Positions 10,080-21,744 of a stretch of 64,000 nucleotides of DNA are shown piece after piece. The position numbers and the translations under genes were made by a program. The stretch lies in the NCBI GenBank assembly GCA_024704765.1, contig JAKMXF010000309.1, forward strand, positions 124,001 through 188,000. The letters are read 5' to 3'. Each line of letters opens with the position of its first letter. Position 1 is the stretch's first letter. This DNA is from Oopsacas minuta. Its lineage: Eukaryota; Porifera; Hexactinellida; Lyssacinosida; Leucopsacidae. The notes beneath the pieces were generated by a model, which was given only the letters and a program-made list of their open reading frames with translations, made no database searches and was not told the DNA's origin.

Positions 10080-10328
10080 CACTCCCTGGCCAAAAGTATT
10101 GGAACACTCTGCCACAATTGACACATGGCACAAATGTGTATTGACTTTAGTTGCATAGGCTGAAGATAACTTAAAATATTTTTGAATTAATTCTATCATT
10201 AATTTTGTCACTACAATCGCCTTTTCTGATATATCCACAGACTATTCAATACGTATATCCTCGCAATGTGCCATATGCCACATGTGTCATTAATGGTATG
10301 GTGTTCCAATACTTTTGGCCAGGGAATG
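10080..10328. repeat. mariner/Tc1-like MITE, 249 bp, intact ends
   Basis: Both ends carry ctggccaaaagtattggaac in inverted orientation, with imperfect terminal inverted repeats of about 55 bases that also include the gacacat-tggca block. The element is flanked by TA on each side (10078-10079 and 10329-10330), the target duplication expected for Tc1/mariner elements. There is no transposase inside, so it must be mobilised in trans. A second copy is at 14011-14372. Confidence 0.85.
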
Positions 10329-10532
10329 TAGCTTTCATCGGTTATATCAATATCCGTCCGTTGATCTTCGAAACAACAAGAGTTGACTGTACTTTAACCC
10401 CAAATACAGTGAAAAATACAAGTAAGAAATTCTCTATTAAATCCTGTACGTACACAATAAAGGATGTAAATACTGTTTGCAATATATACTATATAGAAAT
10501 ATATATGAACTTAATTAATGCCAAAAAAGAAC

Positions 10533-13500
10533 TCACCAAAATCTTCCAAAGAATAATCGCCAATCAATATATTCCCATCCATTATAGTAGATAGAATAGG
10601 AAATATATACTATAATTATAATAATGACAAATGACAATGTTGATCTTAATCTTTTATATCTGAATTGTGAAAATACTTTCACTGTTGTCATAGCGATTAT
10701 ACTGATAATTAAAATGACCACATTGAGTACTTTAAAGAGTAGTGAACGAAAAAATCCACCACCGTTTGGTGCGAATAATTGTGAAGCTGATTCTTGCATA
10801 TTTGTTCGAACTTCAAGTTCGATTATTTTCCGTTGTAGGATATCTTGACCTTCTTCTAAGTCTTGAACACGACCTACAGAATCGTATTGTATTTGTGCTA
10901 ATTGTTGTTTCAACTCTTGTACTTCATTTTGATGCATTTCAGTGAAATCTGTCAGCATCAGTTCTATACTAGATATGCGATATTGAGAATCATTCAACTT
11001 TCCCTCTACGTCCTATAGCAACAAAATCTAGATAAATAGGGTAATTATTTAATTTAACAAATTACGTATATGTCGGCGGTCTATATTGTCGGAGAGATTA
11101 TTCTATTCACTAATTTGGGTTGATAGGCCATTTTTAGTGCAGCTTCTCCTATAGGGAGATGCCCTAATGGCATGGACGATGTACGACGTCCGTACATCCG
11201 CGCAGCCGTGCGAAATCTGGCAGTTCTATTAACATAAAATTGGCATACATATACATTGTGGATCGAAGATTTGAACCTCGGGTATTAATTTTCTAAAGTG
11301 ACTATTGTACTCTTTGGTGATTAATCATATTTTCACACCTTTCTATGTAAAATACAAAAGCAAGCTTGTGATTATGTTTCAACATTTTGGCAGAGGAAAT
11401 TGGGTGCGTGGAGTCCGATTTTGAGATTTCAGAGCCTGATAGTAACAATTCACAGATTTATCATATGATTAATCATATTTGTATATATTACTCAAAATGT
11501 TGCTAGAATTTCGTTTGAATGGCTAGTTAGGGGTAAACTAGTATGAGTATTCAAATATGAAATTCTCGCCAACAAACAAGTAAACTGAAAAATTTAGTTC
11601 GAAACAGTAAATATTTTCACTTTTGGTTAGGTTGTGTAAGTAATGTAATTGTTTCTCATATCCGCCCGCCAGAAATTTTGTCCCCCTACAGAAAGATTTT
11701 ATTTGTATTTTTTCCAAATTTATGGATAATTCTTTGGTCACAGAGTCCGTGATCCACATTTTACTAGTTGTATAGTTGAAAAATTCAATATTTTTAATTC
11801 CCAGAGAGAATGTGGCGAGATATTTGAAAGGGAAAAATATTTTATATATTAACTGGCCTAGGAAAAATATACATACAATACCGCGCCGCCGTATCATTTT
11901 CCGAAGAAATTCCGGAAGAGAAACAAGTAATATATTTACATGGCCTTACATATCTGCGATATTTTTCCATATATTTTAAGAATTGGGGTTTAGGAAAGCT
12001 AACTTGTAATTTCTGAGAGATATGCATAGGGTTTTTAATACTAAAAATCCAACCAATTATTTCAACTCCTGACATTTAAGTAACTCGTATTTTATACCCA
12101 ACATTACCTCAACAGACTTTCTTAGCTGAGAGTGACCGGTTTTAACTTCCCTAAACTCCCCTTTAACTATCTCCAACTCGGATCTAATCAAGTCTAATAA
12201 CTTTTCCTTATCCTGAGAATGATAAGCTATATTATGCACATTACGATTCTGCATGAATCGAAAATGAGACATATCATCTTCAGAATTGGTATCACTTGGC
12301 ACAAATGAATTCGTTTCACATCCTCTCTCACTGTCAGAATTGGTCAAGAGACCCCCCCTGATATTACCACTACGTGGTCGCATCATGCTTGTTAAATGTC
12401 TGTAGGCATGACTCTCTTTGAGAACATTTTTAGGCTTCAAAAGTAAATCAGTGAATTTAGTGTTTGTAGGGAAATCTGTCTCTGAAGTTTGATGTTGTGT
12501 GATATTTGACAGGTTATCATCTGAGATAGGCAGTTGATCCTCTGGTGAGTGTGGTGTACAATACACAATAGGATGGTCTCGTGTGTTGTAGAATGAATTG
12601 TTAGCAGATGAGTGTGTATCTGTGTGTGAGGCAGCTCTTGAAGGGAGATGATAGGAGCTTTCACTGTAAAAGGAAACACAAATTAATTCTATTAAGAAAA
12701 TATTCGCATTTGTTTGTCAATTGTTCTGTTGCTGGATTTTGCTTGTTTAATTGTTTCTTGTTTGCGTGTTTGATCGGTAGTTAGTTTGTTAGTTAGTTTG
12801 TGAGTTTGTGAGTTTGTTTAGCAATTGGGAAGGATTCCAATTAGATCATAAATACTACTTGCGAATTCCATAGGGTATAGATTCCGCATTGTCAAACAAA
12901 TTTTAAGTAAATATCTATTGAGAAACTCAAGGCTAAATTAAGAAACTTCAGTCAAAGCTATGAGTAAAACATTATATTATACAACCAACATCCGGTAACT
13001 CGAGCCTCAGGTTTAATTAGGATCCGTTCGAGGTAGTGAATATTCGAATTAACGGATTGCCTCTATTTGAGGTCCCAATTTCTCCAGAGACACTTTTTCC
13101 AAAGATAAAGAGCTGAAATCTGTATTGTTTATTCATTTGGTGATGATTCAAGAATGCAACGAAAACATCATATCAAAAATTTTCAAAAATTATGAAAATC
13201 TGCTCGAAAAATCGGATGTTAGAGTTGACGGATGCAATAAGTACTAAAAGTAGTGTACAACGAATGGAAGTGAATATTCGTTCGAGATAGCGAATTTTAA
13301 GTTAACCGGTATTCGAGTTAGGGGATGTTGAGCGTATTTCCAATTGTAAAGATGATGAAATTCTTGGAGAAACCTAACCTATATGAAGAAGCATTCAATC
13401 TCATATCATCAGTAAAATATTTCTTCTTAGAATCAGTTTTAGATTTACGATGTGGAAATCTTTTGATTCTTTCATGTTTAGGTTTAGTATTAGTTTGATG

Positions 13501-13596
13501 ACGTAATGTAGCCTCTAGACTGAGGGTTCGTGAGAATCTGTTTTCGTCAGGTGGAGTGTTTGGAGGGAAAGAAGAAGGAGGAGAATATTCTGTCAT
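10533..13596 (-). CDS. TMCC-family transmembrane and coiled-coil protein, 3 exons
   Basis: Exons 13596-13379, 12663-12108 and 11012-10533, all with GT-AG introns and matching phases, give 417 residues. Exon 1 is basic and Ser/Thr-rich. Exon 2 has a low-complexity part and then a coiled-coil start (LLDLIRSELEIVKGEFREV). Exon 3 continues it (LTDFTEMHQNEVQELKQQL), which closely parallels the LTELHQNEI segment of vertebrate TMCC1-3, then two C-terminal membrane segments around residues 345-405. TMCC proteins sit in the endoplasmic reticulum through these C-terminal segments and have been linked to ER organisation and ER-associated endosome fission. The coiled coil is about 10 residues shorter than in vertebrate TMCC between exons 2 and 3, so a tiny extra exon in intron 2 is possible. 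Confidence 0.8.
11013..12107. other. TMCC gene intron 2, repeat-derived sequence
   Basis: About 1.1 kb between TMCC exons 2 and 3. It holds the GC-richer repeat at 11154-11215 and, at 11710-11760, a block (ttatggataattctttg) that recurs in opposite orientation at 31221-31271. Open frames here are short and without similarity. Likely transposon debris. Confidence 0.55.
11154..11215. repeat. GC-rich dispersed repeat end (gatgtacgacgtcc)
   Basis: The stretch gggagatgcc-taatggcatgg followed by acgatgtacgacgtcc is found again, inverted, at 63595-63640. A related piece with gtccgtacgtccgcgcgcg is at 30991-31015. It stands out as CpG-rich in AT-rich surroundings. Probably the end of a dispersed transposon. 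Confidence 0.6.
12664..13378. other. TMCC gene intron 1
   Basis: A 715-base intron with no gene inside. It has a T/G-rich run with repeated gtttgttag and tgagtttg near 12780-12825, and two places (13020-13070 and 13265-13320) with gttcgag-tag-gaat blocks that look like remains of short transposon ends. Confidence 0.5.
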
Positions 13597-14010
13597 ATTA
13601 ATTCTGCATAAATACAGTTATTGTGAACCATAAATAGGTCTCTTTATAATATTATAGTATAAAACAAATGCAGTGAAAGTAATGCATTGACTGACTTAGT
13701 TCATAAGAGGGAAATCAGAGAATTGTCATAATCTGTGAGAACATAAAAACCATAATTGATTGTAGAAGTTAATCATTGATTAGTGAAATCTCCATTTAAG
13801 GAATGCTAATTTTGTCAGTATACTGCAGTTAAAGAATTGTTATTACCATATTTCTAAAAATATGCAACCAAACTACATTCTTTATTCCCTGTTATAATTC
13901 TATCAAACTGATATATTATGAATAACGGATCAATGTTGAATCATATAGCCAATGCATTAATAGAAAAATCTGAAGGATTTTGAAAGATTCAAATTACTAT
14001 AGTTTGTGTA

Positions 14011-14372
14011 CACTGCCTGCAGGGGCGGTCCTAGGATTTTGCATAGCCCGTGGCCAAGATTTTGAATTCGGGGCAAAATCTTATTATATAATGGGCAGTA
14101 GTGGTCTAAGGATCAAGCAAAACAGGGGCTGGGTCGCAGCAAATGCCTCGTTTGCACCCCCCTCCCTGGGACCGCCACAGACTGTCTGGCCAAAAGTATT
14201 GGAACACCCTGCGATAATTGACACCTGGCACAAAAGGCAACCATAGTTTATAGGCTAAAGATGTTTTCTAACAATTTTTGAACATAAATATATCATAAAC
14301 AACAAATGATAATAAGCTATTGTTATACTTTCTGCTATATCCATAGAAACTTTCAACGTATTCTCGCCCTAT
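14011..14372. repeat. second mariner/Tc1-like MITE, interrupted and 3'-truncated
   Basis: Starts with cactgcctg after a TA (14009-14010), is interrupted by the element at 14020-14180, and resumes with ctggccaaaagtattggaac. Its interior (taggctaaagat, then ctgctatatccatagaaact) matches the interior of the copy at 10080-10328 in the same order. The right terminal repeat is missing after about 14372. Confidence 0.75.
14020..14180. repeat. hAT-like MITE nested in the mariner-like MITE
   Basis: Left end caggggcggtcc and right end ggaccgccacag form imperfect terminal inverted repeats 161 bases apart. It is flanked by actgcctg (14012-14019) and actgtctg (14181-14188), an 8-bp target duplication with one mismatch, as expected for hAT elements. 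The duplicated bases are the end of the mariner-like element, so the insertion order is clear. A partial relative is at 40845-40915. Confidence 0.75.
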
Positions 14373-14537
14373 ACAGTGTATTTGTTAAAAGATCAATAAT
14401 TATGCGTTAGAAATACAAAAGTTAGATTATATTTCACAAAAAAAGTAATTACAATAATTAAATTCTCAATACTAGAAATAACAAACAAATAATACAAATA
14501 GAAACACACACCATTAACAAATTACATATCTCTCGAA

Positions 14538-16310
14538 TCATATATCATTCGCAGAACTAAAAGATTGAAAGCCTCGTATTTTTTGTCTCATCCTTGGTTT
14601 ATACCAGCAACTTATTAGAAAGAAAATTACCAAAGATACAAAAGATGCGACCAGAAGAAGAGTGAAAAAGTACTCGGTAGAATAACAATATCTATTTTCG
14701 ACACAGACAAAATTATAGTTCCAACAACCTGGACAGCCTACACCCATACTACTGCCTTCTTCAACAATCCCCCCGCAAGTCAGAAAATTAACGAATAGAG
14801 ATACTATGAATGGTATCAGAGTGCCGCAACCGATTATAGACTCGAAAATACCGTAAGTGAATGCTCGCAAATATTCAGGACTTTGTGCATACACCCATTC
14901 TATACTTCCCACAGTTACAAATACTTCTGATAAACTCAATAAAATATATTGGATTACTTGTAGATAAGCCAGGTAATCATGACCTGTTGTCAAGGTTGGT
15001 AACGCAGAGGTAGCATTGGTATGCAAACTAGCTGCAATACAAGGAGCTTTATGTATATACTCAAGAATTGTAGCGAATAGTAAACTCAAAATTGCCAAGG
15101 GAAACCCCAATAGAAATCGATGCAAGATTCGAGGCAACACACGATAAAGCTTTCGACCTAATGTTGTGTATTCGAGTAACACAATAAATATCATGGATGT
15201 AAGTGAGCCGATTTTTGAAATTAAAATTGGAGCAGGTGACCTGTATGTATATAAAAATCCATCAGCCTGTAACGAATAGAAATACACAAAAAGATATTCC
15301 TCTGAAAAATACAATGACAAACTTATTAGAACCAAAATCATTGAGAAAAATGTTTTTACATCTTCGACGCGTTCAAAAGTGAATTTTCCACCATTACTAC
15401 GTTTTGCATAGTCAAGTGTTGTTCGCTTCGTTTGGTAAATATCAATTTGATTATGTTTTTCTATACGATTTCCGATTGCATTCCTGACAACACCGTATAT
15501 CTTTCCGACTGGATTGCCTTGTGGTGGTGATGGAAGAAGCCAACCACATATAGACGGAATTTTAAAAAGAAGCAGGGCGATGAAAGAAGTGATTATAGCA
15601 ACGTATATGTTAGAAATTTTCCATAAACGACCCACTAGGGTGTCCGTATATTGTTCAACGCTTCCAAAGGCCAAAAAACTGCCCAGATTAATGAAGAAGT
15701 AATACCAATGGAAGTAGGATGGGATTGTCGTTATAACACTCGCTTCTCTCATTTGATCAACTCCATAAGGGATTATCACAGTATTGAAACTTGAACAACC
15801 AATTACAATGGAAAATAAACTTAAATAGTAAAAGACATAGAAAACAATACAATTTGTTTCGTTGTTAAATATTTGGTTACTGAATATTATTCCCAAAGTG
15901 GAATAGCCAATAAATTGCATTAAAAGACCGAATGAAAATACACGATGTCTGCCAAACTTCCAATCCGCCAAGAGGCCAGCGATCGGAGCAAACAAAAAAC
16001 TACCAGCATACGTCAAAGTTGAATCCTTTTGTCCTGTCCAGTTTGGACGGGAACAAATTTTTCCAAGTAGGCCTGTTTTTATCAAATCAGATTGAAAGTT
16101 CAAAACAGAAAAAAGAGCGAATCTTTGTATAGCTACGAGTATCAATATTAGCTTTAATTGCGGGAATTTCTCACTATCACGTGGTATAGGAATTGTTGAA
16201 AATATACGTTTCACTTTATTAGCTTTCGAATCAAGAGTTCGTTTGTTCACGTTTTCATCTTCTTGTGTGTTGACACGAGAAATTAAGGGAATATTTTTGT
16301 GATCAACCAT
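14538..16310 (-). CDS. SLC15/POT-family proton-coupled oligopeptide transporter
   Basis: A 590-residue single-exon protein with about 12 membrane segments, the usual POT/PTR2 length. The family signature after the first segments is present as APIAGLLADWKFGRHR near residue 115, followed by a PYGVDQM segment near residue 183 (family FGADQF), and a late EWVYAQSPE segment near residue 475 matching the conserved EFAYSQAPE-like region. SLC15 proteins import di- and tripeptides, or histidine in SLC15A3/4, with protons. I start at the ATG at 16310; the longer open frame begins at a TTG. Subfamily not assigned. Confidence 0.85.
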   Translation of the reverse strand: MVDHKNIPLISRVNTQEDENVNKRTLDSKANKVKRIFSTIPIPRDSEKFPQLKLILILVAIQRFALFSVLNFQSDLIKTGLLGKICSRPNWTGQKDSTLTYAGSFLFAPIAGLLADWKFGRHRVFSFGLLMQFIGYSTLGIIFSNQIFNNETNCIVFYVFYYLSLFSIVIGCSSFNTVIIPYGVDQMREASVITTIPSYFHWYYFFINLGSFLAFGSVEQYTDTLVGRLWKISNIYVAIITSFIALLLFKIPSICGWLLPSPPQGNPVGKIYGVVRNAIGNRIEKHNQIDIYQTKRTTLDYAKRSNGGKFTFERVEDVKTFFSMILVLISLSLYFSEEYLFVYFYSLQADGFLYTYRSPAPILISKIGSLTSMIFIVLLEYTTLGRKLYRVLPRILHRFLLGFPLAILSLLFATILEYIHKAPCIAASLHTNATSALPTLTTGHDYLAYLQVIQYILLSLSEVFVTVGSIEWVYAQSPEYLRAFTYGIFESIIGCGTLIPFIVSLFVNFLTCGGIVEEGSSMGVGCPGCWNYNFVCVENRYCYSTEYFFTLLLVASFVSLVIFFLISCWYKPRMRQKIRGFQSFSSANDI

Positions 16311-17670
16311 ATAGAATATCAAATATGATAGAATTATAAATCAGGCTTTAAGCATATATTTATCGTTTGGCGTTTATATCAAATTACCCTAAGTTAATAT
16401 TTGATCCATTATTATTTGTTAATATTATGTAAGAATTATCTGAGAGCGGCAAACCCTCCTCTAGACGTATGATTATTGATGAAATTATATTTGAGAGTGT
16501 GAAATTGAGGATATCTCCCTATACCGTAACATTAATTCGGTGATTTTGGCGTATGTACATTTGGAGGAGCGTTAGGAGCGTACTCAGAATAACCTGTATA
16601 ACTCCCTGAATTTATAAAGAATCTCAGGCTGAGATTGGGCAAATAATTAAGGAACCCTTAAAGAACTTTCTGCAAATAATCAAACTGGAATTTAGCGAAA
16701 TGTTCAGTTGGTTAAATACAAATCATCCGCGACTATTTCGCTCCTGTTGGCTTATAAGGCCCCCAAAAGAGCTTCAACTAAAAATCCCCCACCCACCCAG
16801 TGTCCAAAAACACATACGAACTTGAAAAATTGGAAGTCCACATTTCTTTCCACACGACCTAAAAATTACCTAGATCAAATATTACTGAACTATCTGGCTC
16901 ATGTAAATCCGGTGTAACAGTGGATAGTGTTCCCGTGAATAATGTTCTCCCGAACCTGATATATTAGGGGAGGTTACGAATCTGGGGTCCACAGGATCTA
17001 TTGCAGTCTGTGGGAGGGGGCCTACAGAATTTGTTAAAATTAGTATAGAGGGTTCAAGGGTGAAGAAGGTTGGGAATCGCTGCACCAGGGAATATGGTTC
17101 CCCAAATAGTTCGAAGTTGAGCTATTAACAATGCAAATCCGCACGAAGGATAAGTCATAAGTAACTACCTTTGAGGTTTTGAGGGAGGATCAGGGGGCTA
17201 TATTATACCAAACAGGTTGGTTAAATTTGTACAAGTTCCGCATGAGGAATCACTTACCCGCATAGATTTACATACTTTGTATGCAGATTCACATATTTGA
17301 TAGCTCCTAGAACCATGATCCCCTCCCTATAGGTAATAATGTTCAGAGGAACAGTATTCACGGAAACACAATTTACATGGAGCAAATATTTTGTGAGAGT
17401 GCCTCAAAATAAACGATTCAACTTAGGACAAGAACGAAATGTTGGTATCTAGCAAAATTTTTTAACTTTTCCATTATTAAATAAAATATAAATTTTACAA
17501 GCAGCATGTCGCATCACATTAACTACGATATACGAATGACTTGTATCTGAGTTATAGCCTTGGTAATAAATATTTAATCAAACACAGATTAAGTAATATT
17601 AGAATAGTAAGAGATTGGGTTACAGTAGAATAGGGCTTGATAATATCAGAATAGAAATAGTATATATAGT
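16311..17670. other. intergenic, 1.36 kb, no gene seen, transposon debris
   Basis: Contains at about 17045-17090 a sequence ending in ggttgggaatcgctg, typical of the right end of hAT (Charlie-like) elements, and further up a g-rich block (gtgggagggggcc). A 69-codon frame at 16708-16917 shows no similarity. Promoter region of the SLC15 gene lies at the left side. Confidence 0.5.
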
Positions 17671-20094
17671 CTATAGCATAGTGCGACCTGTTTTGTTGGA
17701 CATATTCTCAGCTAAATGTTTGTTGAATGTAGTGAGACGTGAGAAATAGTGTGTAGCAGTTATATGCTTATGTTTCACAATTTCGATGAACTTTGTACCG
17801 TAAGATTCATTTATATTATGAACCTGTAAATGAGCGATGGTTTCACTCTCAGATAAAAGTATACAATTCCAAGGTGTGAAATGCCGGGAGTTATCCCACC
17901 GCACTAACCGCAATTCATACAAATCAGTTTCACCACTCAAAACACTCTTAGAATTCCAAATAGACTCAACAATATATCGAATATCTTCATCTTGCATTAA
18001 ATATATAAGTTTGCTACCATCCTTATAGCCATCTTCACTATGACGTAATCGCTTTAACATTAGCCGAAACATAGTATTATCACCACGTTCTCTTGCTCTA
18101 TTCTCCAGCTCTCTACATTGACGACAATGTCCTACCATACGAGCATTACTTGTTAATGGGAAATCTACAGAAGGCAAATATTCACGACAAGACTTACAGA
18201 AGTAGACCTTCCCGGATAATTTTACTGGGTCTTGGGGAACCTTTATCAATCGAGCAGCTTCTGCATTGAATAAAGGTGTTTTGACATACTGTAGATACAG
18301 GTTAATTAACCGATTTCTAAGACCCGTCAAAGCTGATGACCTAGAACCACGAATAAGCAGGTCTGACTCACGATCAATTAACTGTACTATATCACGTGTT
18401 AGATCGCAATCATGCTCACTTACTGTTTGTTTCAATGTCATTAATACATCTAAACGTTCATCACGTGTTATTTCCTGTAGAGATAAGCTATTGTATAGCT
18501 CTTTAAGCTGTGTAGCACGCTGTGTATATGGTGTTTCCATTTCTATAGTTAAGCCGTCTGGAGTTATCCATGATTTGGATGAAGCTGCTTTTTCGAGGAA
18601 TTTCTGTACACGTGCAGTTTCATTGTCTTTATCAGCTATGCTTTTATGTCTGTGTATTGAACCGATTAGCTCAGCTTCTTGTTCTAATAGCGCGCATAAC
18701 GCTGCCTTTCTCTCAGGGCCTTGTAGAGTTGAGTTTATTCGGCCTACTTCTTCCAAACGCCATGATTCCAACGCGTGATAGAGGAGATCAAAATCTGCTT
18801 TAGTTTTAGGGTTTAATCGTCTGTCTAAATCGAATTTATCTCTCAATTCTCGCTGTCTTGCTTTCCTTTCAGATTCCTTCTCAAGCCAAGCTGCTCTGTT
18901 AGCTTTTGTTATTCGCAGAGAATTGACGTCACGAGTAGCTCTCCATCTCCTGAAATGAGTTTGTAGTATCAATACATGACTCTCTATTCGTATCCCTCGT
19001 TCTTCTGCTGTTTCGTATCTACCTGTCAAGACAATGTAAAATATTATTAGGGTACTTATACGAATTGCTAGATTTCGCATTGCAACATGTACCACGTACC
19101 TAGGGACGGAAGTCTTCCATCTCCCTATATGATCGCACTAAAATCCTATAAAATCAACTTACCAGGATACATAACCCTATCTCCCTGCTCAGATATATGT
19201 AGACCTGTCTTACACATCTGTGTGGCAGCATTAGATGAAGTTTGTTGTAATCTATTTCTAGCAGTTATAGTCTGTGTCTCTCTCTCAAACACAGTCTTAG
19301 TACGAGGCAGTCTCTTCTTGGGATCTGTTTGTACAGATGCATGATGATACTCAATCTCTGTATCTTTGTGCTTGTAGCCGCCTAAGAATGGTTTCTTGAA
19401 TGATGTGGGTATTATAGCGATAGGCGTGGAAACAGGAGCTACTGGTTGAGAAGGTGATATTGGTTCAGAATCTTGGGCTTGTTCTGTCTGTATCTCTACT
19501 TCTGTGGGGGTCTAGAAAGAAACAAGGGTAGAGTACAGTTAAAAGATTTCAATGACAGAAGTACCAGTAGATTCTTGAGTATAATTAAATACGAAACACT
19601 GATATGAAGCATTCGATTTCGGTGGTAGGAGCTAGCGACGTGACTCACTTTTCATGAACTTCTGACAAAGCTGAAATGAAGTACACATGAGACATTAATC
19701 TATTTCTCACCTCTTCACTTGGTTCTGGTTTAGATTCAATCTCAATCAATTCTTGTTCCTTTTCCACTTCTTGAGCAGGTTCCTTTTCAATATATCGTAC
19801 TTCCACGCGCTTTTTCTCACTCACATCTATCCCCAGCTGTTTCAAACTCTTTTCAAGATCTACCAACTCTCCATCAACCAAAAGCTCTACATCACCATCG
19901 CGAAATATTTCCGCGGCTTTTGACTGCAAATACGAGAGCGTGTTATGTAAAGGAATTGTAATAGAAGTAGATAACTGTGTGGTATTGTGATATAACTCTA
20001 TTTCAGCACTGGATTCCTTCTCTATAACTTCTGTACGTTCTGATAAGTCTATTTCTTGTGGAGTATCTGTGTTATCGTTATCTACTGGTTCCAT
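17671..20094 (-). CDS. IQUB: IQ and ubiquitin-like domain-containing protein, 3 exons
   Basis: Exons 20094-19711, 19511-19163 and 19022-17671, joined in phase with GT-AG introns, give 694 residues (human IQUB is about 790). Exon 1 has acidic N-terminal sequence and a ubiquitin-like fold (IPLHNTLSYLQSKAAEIF to VEVRYIE). Exon 2 carries KKPFLGGYKHKDT, paralleling the IQUB KPFLGG block, and RETQTITARN. Exon 3 has an IQ-like segment (LILQTHFRRWRATRD), a helical middle and a CKSC/CRQC pair of Cys couples that may bind zinc. IQUB is a ciliary/flagellar axoneme protein associated with radial spokes, so this gene predicts motile cilia. The small introns are 199 and 140 bases. Confidence 0.9.
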
Positions 20095-20552
20095 TGCTAG
20101 TATACAGTGAATACAGATACGTGGTTAACAACAGAACAGGAGTTGATTACTAGTGAGTGATTACGAATACAGGAAAGGTTGTAATCGATTGCAATTTCGA
20201 GTTTAGGATGATTGTTAACGAGAAATTATTTCAATTCTACATGTTGTCCATCTAAGCATGAGGGAGGGGAGACATTTCATTATCAGGGAAGGTATGACAA
20301 GTCTGGATGGCCCAATCCGCGACCGATTTTTGAGTAATTGGCCATAAGTGGACAAATAAAGAACATACCCTTTCATGGAAGAAAGTGAATTGGAAGATAG
20401 CATAGTCTATTAAATATGTATTTTTAATAGACAATTATATAATATAAACAACAAGTAAGAAACACGCAATACATAAAATATATGACTCTATTCCTGTGAA
20501 TAGGCGAATACGAGTCCAGAGGAGCAAATGTAGTAAGGGGAGCATACACAAA
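20095..20552. other. intergenic, 3' flank of the C2 gene duplicated downstream
   Basis: The part 20340-20550 is similar to 21535-21735, for example gaattggaagatagcatagtct and aataggcgaatac-agtccag. This shows that the tandem duplication of the C2 genes included about 200 bases of 3' flank. No gene here. Confidence 0.6.
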
Positions 20553-21428
20553 CTAATTTAGTTTGAAACTCAACAAGATAGAACCTTCCTTTCCCTCTCC
20601 CAATTTTCCATCTAAAGGAAAGCTTTGTTTAACTAATACTCCGTATAATACTGCTGTAGGAATCTCTATATGAGTCCAAGCAATTCGTAGATCATCAGAG
20701 AATACTTTAAGATCGAAAATCTCTATGTCTAATCCTGTTGTGTTAATCTGTAGATCTATGTCAAAACGTATATTCCATTCCGGGGTTTGGCCTATCTCAC
20801 AGCTGGATAGATATTCAACATCATCTATAGTGAGCTTACAGTAAGGACTAGGGAGTACACTGTAGCTTTGATTGAGATCTGCTTTAACTATCGTTATAGC
20901 TAAACACCCTGTATTGTCAGGATCCTTAGAGCTAGTAAGATCCCTTGGTTGTTTGGTACTGGATACTAAAGATGAGATAATCTCTTTGTTTTGTGGTTTA
21001 TCAATTTTGAGAGAATCTTCTGGTCCTGTTACTGATATTTCCCCAAAGGCTTTAATGAGTGTTTGGAGTGATGTAAGTCTGGAATAATTGAAATAAGGGC
21101 ATTGGAGTTTGGTGGGTGTTTCAAGTTGTATCAGACGCTCTTCATAAAGACGAATGGTCTCTTTATGTACATAGATATTAGTGTTATCTTTCAAACTTAA
21201 TTGATCCATAAGTCGTTGTGCAACTACAATTTCTTCAATGGAATTTTTTCGCATCTCCTCTTTATCGGTATAATCAGATTTGAGAATGGAGAGACCTTTT
21301 AAGAGACTGTCTCTCCTCGCGATTAGCTCTGCGATCAGAGGGTTAAAAACATTCATAATTTCAATGGCAACAGAATCGAATTCTGTAATTTCATTGTTCG
21401 TGGAATTTGTTTGTAGTTCAGTAGCCAT
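20553..21428 (-). CDS. coiled-coil + TOLLIP-like C2 domain protein, copy A
   Basis: Encodes 291 residues. Residues ~15-135 are a helical coiled coil (LIAELIARRDSLL, then LSLKDNTNIYVHKET and LETPTKLQCPYFN) of the kind that precedes NHL propellers in a family I associate with sponges. After a linker, residues ~175-290 are a C2 domain (LNQSYSVLPSPYCKL, IEIFDLKVFSDDLRIAW) most like that of TOLLIP, whose gene is 3 kb upstream on the same strand. It lacks TOLLIP's N-terminal TOM1-binding segment and C-terminal CUE domain, so it should not bind ubiquitin the same way. C2 domains of this type bind phosphoinositides. No NHL repeats follow. Function unknown. Confidence 0.8.
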   Translation of the reverse strand: MATELQTNSTNNEITEFDSVAIEIMNVFNPLIAELIARRDSLLKGLSILKSDYTDKEEMRKNSIEEIVVAQRLMDQLSLKDNTNIYVHKETIRLYEERLIQLETPTKLQCPYFNYSRLTSLQTLIKAFGEISVTGPEDSLKIDKPQNKEIISSLVSSTKQPRDLTSSKDPDNTGCLAITIVKADLNQSYSVLPSPYCKLTIDDVEYLSSCEIGQTPEWNIRFDIDLQINTTGLDIEIFDLKVFSDDLRIAWTHIEIPTAVLYGVLVKQSFPLDGKLGEGKEGSILLSFKLN

Positions 21429-21744
21429 CTATCTTTGTAGAATTTATAAATATTTAATACTGCAGAACTCGGTTAGCAGTTGCCCAGCTTCAGACGAACT
21501 TTGGGTTAGTAAGCTATGTTGGGGATAAGTAGTCACAAGTGAACATGGCCATGTATGGAAGAATGAGAATTGGAAGATAGCATAGTCTACGAAATATGTA
21601 TTATTGAATAAACAATTAGAGAATATAAACAACAATTAAGAAACACGCGGGATATAAAAGTATTACAATTGGCTAGTGAATAGGCGAATACAAGTCCAGA
21701 GGAGCAAATGTAGCATGTAGTATACAAAAAACCAATTCAATTGA

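Noticed and set aside
11270-11300. gaagatttgaacctcggg, which resembles the complement of a tRNA T-arm / box B
   Set aside because: No matching anticodon arm or acceptor stem could be paired around it.
11538-12075. Overlapping open frames of 67-119 codons inside TMCC intron 2
   Set aside because: They overlap each other on both strands, contain dispersed-repeat sequence and lack domain similarity.
12437-12679. 80-codon frame overlapping TMCC exon 2 with hydrophobic residues
   Set aside because: A different frame of a spliced exon; the phase-matched three-exon model explains the region.
13980-14246. 88-codon plus-strand frame
   Set aside because: It spans the nested hAT-like and mariner-like elements and is not a conserved frame.
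18266-18803. 170- and 77-codon plus-strand frames inside IQUB exon 3
   Set aside because: Antisense shadows of the IQUB coding sequence.
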